Shown one piece after another: positions 1 to 4,912 of a stretch of DNA of 5,578 nucleotides. How positions within the stretch are numbered: position 1 is the first letter of the stretch; every line of letters starts with the position of its first letter. Source of the stretch: Anaerolineae bacterium (GTDB lineage Bacteria; Chloroflexota; Anaerolineae; Aggregatilineales; Phototrophicaceae); contig JALONZ010000314.1 in the NCBI GenBank assembly GCA_025454675.1, forward strand, positions 1-5,578, read 5' to 3'. Both the position numbers and the translations under genes were made by a program. The notes beneath the pieces were generated by a model. It saw only the letters and a list, made by a program, of their open reading frames with translations. It ran no database searches and was not told the DNA's origin.

Positions 1-10
1 TTTATGTAAT

Positions 11-66
11 GGACGACTAGCACGCAGTGCGTATGTCGTCCACCAGACACGCCGCTACGGTGCGTC
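11..66. repeat. Two adjacent triloop hairpins
   Basis: Hairpin one pairs GGACGAC (11-17) with GTCGTCC (35-41). Inside that, ACGC (22-25) pairs with GCGT (29-32) around an AGT loop. Hairpin two pairs 46-54 with 58-66 around a CTA loop, with one mismatch (A49/C63) and one G-T wobble. The spacing of 4 bp and the similar triloop design suggest a paired REP-like or mobile-element end structure. The function is unknown, and neither hairpin has a terminator-type T-tract. Confidence 0.5.
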
Positions 67-106
67 CGATGTTAGTAAACAAAAATGCGGATGATGTTCG
101 TAAACA
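61..106. repeat. Imperfect direct repeat, two copies, 25-bp period
   Basis: Copies lie at 61-81 and 86-106. Both begin with TGCG, differ in the next three bases, then share GATGTTnGTAAACA with one mismatch (A74 versus C99). The period of 25 bp is about two and a half helical turns. The repeat lies 36 bp from the insertion-sequence end. Its role is unknown; protein-binding half-sites or a remnant of a tandem array are possible. Confidence 0.55.
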
Positions 107-141
107 GTACAGGTGTAATGGCTGTACTAGACCCTTTAGGG

Positions 142-157
142 CAATACCGTTAAGTTA
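142..157 (+). repeat. Terminal inverted repeat, transposase 3' end side
   Basis: CAATACCGTTAAGTTA here is an exact inverted match to 1598-1613. Similarity fades immediately inward, with only scattered further matches. The transposase stop codon (TAA, complement of 150-152) lies inside this repeat, so coding sequence runs to within 8 bp of the element tip. Confidence 0.9.
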
Positions 158-1529
158 AGGAGATGGATTGGCGAAAAGAACAGGTTGGTTTAGGTGGATT
201 GAGATGGTGCGGTTGCTTGCGCGGGAATTTAGACTGTCGCCGTTTGACCACACGCGGATTGAAGCGTAAGCGCCTTTCAGGATACTGACATTGCTGAATC
301 CAAGCAAACAAGCAGGCAAAAAAGTGTGGATGATAATCGGTTGGGAAGAGTTGAAAATAGACAATCGCATCGGTCACAACCTGTAAAGTAAAGGTAAAGC
401 TCAAGCGGTCAGGGTCAAGTTGGTAGATACGAGCAGTTTTGTGGATGAAGACGCGCAAGATGTAATGAGCCAAAAGCATGGCATAGAATTCCTGTATCAC
501 ACCGAGTGGTTTCTGTGAGCGAAAAGGACGATTGGGATAGCGTTGATGCGAGTCGATTTCATCAATGGTGAGTTCAATCTCCCAGCGTTCATGATATAGT
601 TCAATCAGGTCAAGAACGGGATATAGCATGGGGTCAAGTAAAGTGGTTATCAAGCGGTTACTCTTGCCATGATGGGGAGATACAGGGTCTTGAATCGTAT
701 ATTGAATGACACGCCCTAGCACAGGCGTGGCAGAGGGATTGCGACTTTTTTTATTAGGGTACATCCAAGATAAATACGTTCCATCGTCTAAAAATTGGCA
801 TGGTTTATGCTTGGAATTGGCATGTGCGGGGGCTAAAACATGGCTATTGGCACTTGTAACATGCTCTACAAAGTCAAAACTAGTTAGTCCTGCATCAAAC
901 ATGACCAACATATTGGCTTGAATAGAACGAAGTAATCGCCATGCAAGCGTGGTTTCAGCATAGGTGTAGGGTGCAATAGCGGCATCAAATATGGCATGAG
1001 TACCCGCTTCACATAAATACGCAATACGGCAGGATGGATAAGCATCGGGACTATATTGATTATATGACTTACCAAAATAAGCATGATTGGCGGGTGTATC
1101 GGCAACCGTTTCGCTGGTGCCATCCAGACATACAAGACGCAATCCAAAGCGAAAAGCATAGCTATCATCAGGTGTTGCCACTGGTTTGCAAAGTGTTTTG
1201 AAAGTTTGTTCAAAGGGCTTTGCACCTAAGCGATAGCGTGCTTGCGAAATGGCGCTTGGTGAAGGAAGTCGAATATCCTCAATTGCGCCAAATAGCTGAG
1301 AGGCTTGAATAAGGCGACATAGCACTGAAGGTATAGAGCGATTGGCAAACCAAGACATGGCAATACATAACCAGAAGACCAGCATGGCAGGTAATTCTCG
1401 GCAACGTTGTTCGTGGCAGTGATGCTGTGCCAGAAGTTGCTCAACCACATCAGGCAAAATAATGGTTTCTGCGATAGCCAGACACGATTCAGGGGAGTAG
1501 AGTTCTGATGGGGGTGGTGTATAATTCAT
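150..1529 (-). CDS. IS4-family DDE transposase
   Basis: This is the transposase that would cut and join the ends of the surrounding element. Residue numbers follow the longer reading that starts at GTG 1550 (466 aa). The N-terminal 120 residues resemble the IS4 transposase N-terminal region (LPSPSAISQARYRLG at about 95-109). The RNase H-like catalytic core follows: first Asp in CLDGT (D143), second Asp in MFDAGL (D219), and the catalytic Glu in YHERWEIE (E326). Y319, R322 and E326 match the YREK signature, but its Lys position (333) holds Asp. The basic C-terminus (about 425-450) may contact DNA. I chose ATG 1529 (459 aa) over GTG 1550 because the GTG has no ribosome-binding site, while AGAAAG lies about 10 nt before the ATG; neither signal is strong. 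The frame is intact and about the usual family length. The gene lies directly downstream of, and in the same direction as, the hydrolase gene. Confidence 0.93.
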   Translation of the reverse strand: MNYTPPPSELYSPESCLAIAETIILPDVVEQLLAQHHCHEQRCRELPAMLVFWLCIAMSWFANRSIPSVLCRLIQASQLFGAIEDIRLPSPSAISQARYRLGAKPFEQTFKTLCKPVATPDDSYAFRFGLRLVCLDGTSETVADTPANHAYFGKSYNQYSPDAYPSCRIAYLCEAGTHAIFDAAIAPYTYAETTLAWRLLRSIQANMLVMFDAGLTSFDFVEHVTSANSHVLAPAHANSKHKPCQFLDDGTYLSWMYPNKKSRNPSATPVLGRVIQYTIQDPVSPHHGKSNRLITTLLDPMLYPVLDLIELYHERWEIELTIDEIDSHQRYPNRPFRSQKPLGVIQEFYAMLLAHYILRVFIHKTARIYQLDPDRLSFTFTLQVVTDAIVYFQLFPTDYHPHFFACLFAWIQQCQYPERRLRFNPRVVKRRQSKFPRKQPHHLNPPKPTCSFRQSISLT

Positions 1530-1531
1530 AT

Positions 1532-1591
1532 AAGTAGTTCTTTCTAGCACGAGTTTTTCGGAAAAAAATCATTATGCTATAAGAACTACTT
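1532..1591 (-). promoter_or_regulatory. Inverted repeat over transposase start, probable anti-read-through hairpin
   Basis: AAGTAGTTCTT (1532-1542) and AAGAACTACTT (1581-1591) form a perfect 11-bp inverted repeat with a 38-nt centre. In a minus-strand transcript the second arm reached spans the weak purine-rich ribosome-binding region and ends 2 nt before ATG 1529. The first arm lies upstream of the candidate internal -10 box, so the element's own transcript should lack it. Only transcripts entering from outside would form the hairpin and hide the start. IS10 and IS50 are known to use this logic to block activation by read-through transcription. The pairing is seen in the sequence; the role is inferred. 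Confidence 0.6.
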
Positions 1592-1600
1592 TTTCGCTAA
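1571..1600 (-). promoter_or_regulatory. Candidate transposase promoter
   Basis: On the minus strand CATAAT (complement of 1571-1576) matches five of six bases of a -10 box. A poor -35 candidate, TTAGCG (complement of 1595-1600), overlaps the terminal inverted repeat with an 18-bp spacer. Predicted transcription would begin near 1564. A weak promoter touching the terminal repeat is common in insertion sequences, since the transposase can then repress its own gene. The -10 is plausible; the -35 is doubtful. Confidence 0.35.
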
Positions 1601-1613
1601 CTTAACGGTATTG
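1598..1613 (-). repeat. Terminal inverted repeat, transposase promoter side
   Basis: TAACTTAACGGTATTG is the exact reverse complement of 142-157. It marks the element end nearest the transposase start and lies 19 bp from the stop codon of the neighbouring hydrolase gene. Confidence 0.9.
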
Positions 1614-1632
1614 TTCGTTTCTCCATTATCAT

Positions 1633-2607
1633 TTACGGCGCAACCACTTCAATCCGCCCATCCAAATACGTCATAATCGCATCATTGAAGGCTTGCGGGG
1701 CTTCCTCAAACGGCTGATGACCGGTGTTGGGGATATAAACCAGTTCCGCAGACGGGATAAGTGTTGCTAACCGTTCCGCATCCGCTACAGGGGTAACTGT
1801 ATCTTTATCGCCCCAGATGATGAGTGTTTCGGGATACAACATTTCTAGCATCCCCAGCGATAAGGTGTTGCCTGCGCTATCACGGGTGAGTCCCAACAAG
1901 CCAATATCCCAATTCGGTGTCTGAAATGCCCGCCAATAGGCATCGTAATCGGCTTCGGTGAGGAAGGACGGGTCTACATAAAATGATTTCAGATTATTTT
2001 CGAGTTGGTCGCGGGTGAACACGGCTTGCAAGCCGATTCTGCCCCAATTCCAAATGGGCGGGAAGCGCAAAAATCCGCCAACAAACGCGGGTGGTCCGCC
2101 TGTGAGGACGGCGGCATCCACCAAAATCAGATAACGCACCCGTTCAGGATAGGCGAGGGCGAAATGGGTTGCCACGTTGCCACCTGCGCTATGCCCGATG
2201 ATGACGGCATCTAAAATATTCAGTTGGGTCATGAATTCGTCCATGAAATCGGTTTGGTTTTTGACGGAATAATTGAATGATTCGGGCTTATCGGATAACC
2301 CAAAACCGGGGCGGTCAAATGTGACCACACGATAGCCTTCATCCACAAAGCCATCCACGTTATAGCGCCATGACTCCGTTGAGCCGAATAAGCCATGCAC
2401 GAATAACAGCACAGGCGCATCTGTTTCGCCCTTATCTTCATAATAGGTGGATACACCTTGTATGCTGATGAACGCGCCATCGGGGTCTGTGACCAATGTG
2501 GCGGGGGCGATGCCAGATGTGTTGATGGGGATGATGAATGGTGCGATGAAAAAGATGAGTAATAAGGCGATAATGCCGAATAACAGGATGCGAATGGCTG
2601 TTTTCAT
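1633..2607 (-). CDS. Membrane-anchored alpha/beta hydrolase
   Basis: A 324-residue serine hydrolase of the alpha/beta-fold family; the substrate cannot be told from sequence. Residues 1-6 (MKTAIR) and a hydrophobic stretch at about 7-27 form one N-terminal membrane segment or uncleaved signal, so the catalytic domain is probably outside the membrane. The core shows the oxyanion-loop motif HGLFGS (71-76), FDRPGFGLSDKP (97-108), nucleophile elbow GHSAGG (S140), acid in WGDKD (probably D269) and His in GHQPFEE (H297). The catalytic triad is therefore complete, with a cap region at about 170-250. The start at 2607 is preferred because AGAGGG (complement of 2614-2619) lies 6 nt upstream. An in-frame extension to 2718 would overrun the promoters and overlap the neighbouring TPR reading frame. 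Esterase, haloalkane dehalogenase-like or C-C hydrolase roles are all possible. It is divergent from the TPR gene. No terminator fits in the 19 bp before the insertion sequence, so transcripts may continue into the transposase. Confidence 0.93.
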   Translation of the reverse strand: MKTAIRILLFGIIALLLIFFIAPFIIPINTSGIAPATLVTDPDGAFISIQGVSTYYEDKGETDAPVLLFVHGLFGSTESWRYNVDGFVDEGYRVVTFDRPGFGLSDKPESFNYSVKNQTDFMDEFMTQLNILDAVIIGHSAGGNVATHFALAYPERVRYLILVDAAVLTGGPPAFVGGFLRFPPIWNWGRIGLQAVFTRDQLENNLKSFYVDPSFLTEADYDAYWRAFQTPNWDIGLLGLTRDSAGNTLSLGMLEMLYPETLIIWGDKDTVTPVADAERLATLIPSAELVYIPNTGHQPFEEAPQAFNDAIMTYLDGRIEVVAP

Positions 2608-2613
2608 AAGTGA

Positions 2614-2619
2614 CCCTCT
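2614..2619 (-). promoter_or_regulatory. Ribosome-binding site deciding the hydrolase start
   Basis: The minus strand reads AGAGGG with a 6-nt spacer to ATG at 2607. This is the only good Shine-Dalgarno match near the candidate starts, and it rules in the 324-residue form over the longer in-frame readings. Confidence 0.75.
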
Positions 2620-2639
2620 ATGATTTTTCATCATCATAG
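2618..2639. promoter_or_regulatory. Dyad over the hydrolase promoter, possible operator
   Basis: CTATGAT (2618-2624) and ATCATAG (2633-2639) form a perfect 7-bp inverted repeat with an 8-bp centre. The right arm covers the -10 box, and the left arm ends next to the ribosome-binding site. The predicted transcript would contain only the left arm, so a DNA-level operator fits better than an RNA hairpin. No regulator gene is visible in the window. Confidence 0.35.
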
Positions 2640-2641
2640 CA
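2633..2641 (-). promoter_or_regulatory. Extended -10 promoter of the hydrolase gene
   Basis: The minus strand reads TGC followed by TATGAT (complement of 2633-2638), an extended -10 element with five of six consensus bases. No good -35 lies at 17 bp, which extended -10 promoters can tolerate. Transcription would start near 2626, giving a leader of about 19 nt that includes the ribosome-binding site. Inferred from consensus only. Confidence 0.5.
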
Positions 2642-2688
2642 TATTTGCCATTCAAACGGTCATATAGTCCATCTTTTTTTATCGGTTT

Positions 2689-2717
2689 TTCACTATAATA
2701 TGATATGGTGTTATACA
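2689..2717 (+). promoter_or_regulatory. Promoter of the TPR gene
   Basis: TTCACT (2689-2694; four of six bases of the -35 consensus), a 17-bp spacer and TATACA (2712-2717), preceded by TG at 2709-2710 as an extended -10. Transcription would start near 2724, 23 nt before ATG 2747. This argues against the in-frame ATG at 2705, which would lie upstream of the transcript start. A second -10-like TATAAT at 2694-2699 has no matching -35. Confidence 0.5.
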
Positions 2718-2746
2718 ATTATTCAATTTTGCAAATAGGTCATAAA

Positions 2747-4744
2747 ATGCCCAAATCCAAATACGACACCCTCAAAACACAATTTGACGAAGCGTGTCGG
2801 ACACAAACTGTTTCTGAATTTATCAAGACCATCGAAGCCAAAAACAAAAATTCACATGTCATCCATTTTTTTCTGGGATGTGCTTATGAAGAAATTGGCG
2901 ATATGGAGAAAGCCTATCAATATTATCAGCGCACGATTCAACAAGCCAATCGAGAGAAAAATACGGTTCAAATCGTGCAGAAAATATATCAATTTACCAA
3001 AAAAACCGGGCGAAAAGATTTGAATGAAATCATCGTCAAACGGCGTTTGCCCGGAGCGATTATCGCACAACCGAAAAAACTGCCAGCGCAAAAACCACCA
3101 GCCGATTTGCCCACACAACCCAGTGTAAAAGCAGATGTCCTCACACCAGAGCAAGCCTTTAAGCAAGCCAAGCAAGCATTAACCAACAAAAATGTTGAAC
3201 TTGCCATGCAAAATCTCGAATATGCTTATAAGGGTGGGCTACGGACTGCTAAATTTTTATATTTTTTGGCGCAGACCTTTCAACGCCTAAAACAATATGA
3301 TGAGGCAATTATCTATCTGGATATGGGTATTATGCGCTATCCAGATGTGGATAATCAAATTTTATTCTTAAACTTCAAAGCTCAGGTGCTTTCGTCACAA
3401 AAAAATCATGAAGAGGCGATTCAGGCATATCAACAATTACTCAAACTTTATATGCAGAAAGATACGCCTCAGAAGCGAAATACGGTATTTGTTCATATCA
3501 TCAATCAACATCGTAAATTGGAGCAAATTGAACAAGCCCAAAACATCCTCAATCAATTCCTAAAAGAATTTCCCCAAGACGCACAAGCCCTTCAATTGCA
3601 ATCTGCGCTTTATCCCCCCCAACCCACACAACCCACAGCCGTTGTATCGGCGGAACAAGCGTTTATACAAGCGCAAAAGGCATTTGAAGATAATCATTTA
3701 GATGGGGTATTGCGAAATTTAGAAGATGCCTATAATGCAGGTTTTCGCGGGGCGGAATGGATGCGAATTCTTGCCGATACATTGCAACGCCTTAAGCGAT
3801 ATGATGAAGCCCTCAAATATGTGGAATATGGTGTTCAACATTATCTTGATATTGATAATCGCATCTTTTTTACCCTCCACCAAGCCCAAATTTTTGCCAT
3901 GCAAAAACGATGGGAAGATGCGGTGCGTGTTTATCATATCTTGCTTGATTTGTATAAAAATAATGAACATGCTTGGCAACGGTATTTCGTGTTTGTTGAA
4001 CTCATCAAGTTGTATCGTAAGTTGGGGCAACCGGAACAAGTATCATCGGTATTTTATCAGTTACAAAATGAATTCCCAGATGAGCCATTTACCCGCTACT
4101 TGCAAGCCAAGTTGGATGCGTCTGTATCTTTTTCGCAAATTGTCCATGATGAACCGCAACAAATTTCTTTGATGAATGGGCATATTGACCTGATTGAACT
4201 CATGTTATTGGCAGACGACAAGAAAAATGAGTATATCGCGCGGTTAGGTGAAGATATTGCAGATGTTGTTTTTGCAATCAATGAGACGGCATTGAATCAT
4301 GAAAAACCGATGATATTCACACCAACCAATCGGGATGGCATTATTTATCGCTATTTGCGGACACCCGTCAAAGATAGGCAAACCTTTATTCATTTTGCGC
4401 TCAATTTATACCTGCTGGTTTTTGAGCGAACACAAATTATGAATGGTAAACGCCCACAACCATTAGGCTTATTACCGTTTGAATTTCAAAAACAACATCA
4501 ATTTGTGCTGGAGGTAGATGTTATTCGGCATGAATATGGGACGGCACATATCACCCATGCCGATACGTGGCAACCCAACACCAATAGCATCTCTGTCGCC
4601 GATGTGTTAGCCCGTTATTTGGGGAGCAAAAAATCACCCCATGATAGCCAATTCATTGATTTGCAATATGGCTTATTGACCTCATTGCGGCATTATCTCA
4701 ATGACCTACACCAACATATTCAAAATGTTTATGCAAAAGATTAA
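2747..4744 (+). CDS. TPR-repeat protein with two duplicated 168-residue modules and an unknown C-terminal domain
   Basis: A 665-residue protein with no signal peptide or membrane segment, so probably cytoplasmic. Residues 1-108 contain one clear TPR-like helix pair (about 38-72, FFLGCAYEEIGDMEKAYQYY). A Pro/Gln/Lys-rich linker (109-131) leads to module A (133-300), then a short Pro-rich linker (290-299) and module B (301-468). The modules align without gaps at an offset of 168 residues, with roughly 40% identity by hand count. Both carry TPR-type segments such as QRLKQYDEAIIYLDMGI and QRLKRYDEALKYVEYGV. Residues about 470-665 have no TPR pattern and match no family I recognise. TPR arrays usually bind partner proteins; no specific partner is indicated. 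I prefer ATG 2747 because AGGT lies 6 nt upstream and the promoter fits; ATG 2705 would add 14 residues. An intrinsic terminator follows directly, so the gene is probably monocistronic. Confidence 0.85.
   Translation: MPKSKYDTLKTQFDEACRTQTVSEFIKTIEAKNKNSHVIHFFLGCAYEEIGDMEKAYQYYQRTIQQANREKNTVQIVQKIYQFTKKTGRKDLNEIIVKRRLPGAIIAQPKKLPAQKPPADLPTQPSVKADVLTPEQAFKQAKQALTNKNVELAMQNLEYAYKGGLRTAKFLYFLAQTFQRLKQYDEAIIYLDMGIMRYPDVDNQILFLNFKAQVLSSQKNHEEAIQAYQQLLKLYMQKDTPQKRNTVFVHIINQHRKLEQIEQAQNILNQFLKEFPQDAQALQLQSALYPPQPTQPTAVVSAEQAFIQAQKAFEDNHLDGVLRNLEDAYNAGFRGAEWMRILADTLQRLKRYDEALKYVEYGVQHYLDIDNRIFFTLHQAQIFAMQKRWEDAVRVYHILLDLYKNNEHAWQRYFVFVELIKLYRKLGQPEQVSSVFYQLQNEFPDEPFTRYLQAKLDASVSFSQIVHDEPQQISLMNGHIDLIELMLLADDKKNEYIARLGEDIADVVFAINETALNHEKPMIFTPTNRDGIIYRYLRTPVKDRQTFIHFALNLYLLVFERTQIMNGKRPQPLGLLPFEFQKQHQFVLEVDVIRHEYGTAHITHADTWQPNTNSISVADVLARYLGSKKSPHDSQFIDLQYGLLTSLRHYLNDLHQHIQNVYAKD
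3143..4150 (+). repeat. Tandem intragenic duplication, 504-bp unit
   Basis: Module A (3143-3646) and module B (3647-4150) encode homologous 168-residue units in direct tandem. Anchors at exactly 168-residue offsets include EQAF (135 and 303), the Y198/Y366 region with DxDN, QKxxEEA-like segments (218 and 386) and EFP (274 and 442). Divergence to about 40% protein identity makes this an old duplication, not a recent DNA repeat. Confidence 0.8.
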
Positions 4745-4746
4745 AA

Positions 4747-4772
4747 AAAAGACCTCGTGTATGGGGTCTTTT
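4747..4772 (+). terminator. Rho-independent terminator after the TPR gene
   Basis: AAAAGACC (4747-4754) pairs with GGTCTTTT (4765-4772). The stem extends by one G-T wobble and one C-G pair to a 6-nt loop (4757-4762). The T-run on the plus strand is short (four T), while the eight-A run before the stem could act as the U-tract on the opposite strand. It starts 2 nt after the TPR stop codon and isolates the GNAT gene from it. Confidence 0.8.
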
Positions 4773-4795
4773 CGATTTGCCGATAGATTTACTCC

Positions 4796-4834
4796 ATTTT
4801 GGCGACATGCGAATCGCATTACCCAACCCAAAAT
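4796..4834. promoter_or_regulatory. Nested dyad upstream of the GNAT gene
   Basis: The outer arms ATTTTGG (4796-4802) and CCAAAAT (4828-4834) enclose an inner palindrome ATGCGA-A-TCGCAT (4807-4819). All arms are perfect matches. There is no terminator-type T-tract. The 13-bp inner palindrome could be an operator, and the outer arms could make a cruciform or a structured leader if transcribed. The rest of 4773-4912 shows no gene and no convincing -35/-10 pair; TTGAAA (4838-4843) is a possible -35 and TAATAT (4883-4888) a possible -10, but they do not have proper spacing to each other. Confidence 0.35.
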
Positions 4835-4901
4835 TGCTTGAAAACCGATATACAACTTTGGCTATCTGTTTGCGTAGTACGGTAATATCAAGTAACAATA
4901 T

Positions 4902-4905
4902 GGAG
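4902..4905 (+). promoter_or_regulatory. Ribosome-binding site of the GNAT gene
   Basis: GGAG lies 7 nt before ATG 4913 and supports that start over the later in-frame ATG codons. Confidence 0.7.
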
Positions 4906-4912
4906 CATTGAT

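Larger units (their letters stand above)
1..141. other. Gene-free, dyad-rich flank of the insertion sequence
   Basis: No convincing reading frame is present in this stretch. It holds two neighbouring hairpins (11-41 and 46-66), an imperfect 21-bp direct repeat with 25-bp period (61-106), a 7-bp inverted repeat AGTACAG/CTGTACT (106-112 and 122-128) and a small dyad CCCTTTAGGG (132-141) that abuts the element end. The hairpins are not followed by a T-run on either strand, so they are not standard intrinsic terminators. It could be the end of another repeat element, a REP-like sequence or the remains of an intergenic region. I cannot tell which from this window. Confidence 0.6.
142..1613 (-). 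mobile_element. Complete IS4-family insertion sequence, about 1472 bp
   Basis: The element is bounded by perfect 16-bp terminal inverted repeats reading CAATACCGTTAAGTTA inward from both ends (142-157, and the complement at 1598-1613). It contains a single intact DDE transposase gene. A length near 1.47 kb, one long transposase frame and short terminal repeats fit the IS4 family. No matching direct repeat is seen outside the ends: the left flank reads ACCCTTTAGGG and the right flank TTCGTTTCTCC, whereas IS4-type elements usually leave a duplication of roughly 9-12 bp. The frame is intact, so the element could be active, but the missing duplication suggests a rearrangement at one end or an adjacent deletion. 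The exact IS name and subgroup cannot be given without a search. Confidence 0.9.

Noticed and set aside
11..66. Tandem intrinsic terminators
   Set aside because: Neither hairpin is followed by a T-run on either strand.
67..106. Integron attC-like site suggested by GTTAG and hairpins
   Set aside because: The GTTRRRY core and the matching RYYYAAC end are not present, and no integrase or gene cassette is visible.
884..1225. 113-codon minus-strand frame inside the transposase gene
   Set aside because: It overlaps the catalytic core coding sequence in another frame and shows no domain. It gives no sign of a programmed frameshift, since the main transposase frame is intact.
2608..2718. N-terminal extension of the hydrolase to 361 residues starting at 2718
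   Set aside because: It would translate through the predicted promoters, lacks a ribosome-binding site and puts a charged, non-homologous segment before the membrane anchor. ATG 2607 has AGAGGG at good spacing.
2705..2746. Start of the TPR protein at ATG 2705
   Set aside because: It overlaps the candidate -10 region and has no ribosome-binding site. ATG 2747 has AGGT 6 nt upstream and lies just after the predicted transcript start.
3726..4172. 148-codon plus-strand frame inside the TPR gene
   Set aside because: It lies wholly in another frame of a gene with clear repeat structure, has a low-complexity composition typical of shadow frames and resembles no protein family.
4698..4898. Minus-strand frame across the TPR gene end and the intergenic region
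   Set aside because: It runs through the terminator and the 3' end of the TPR gene, has no ribosome-binding site and no recognisable motif.
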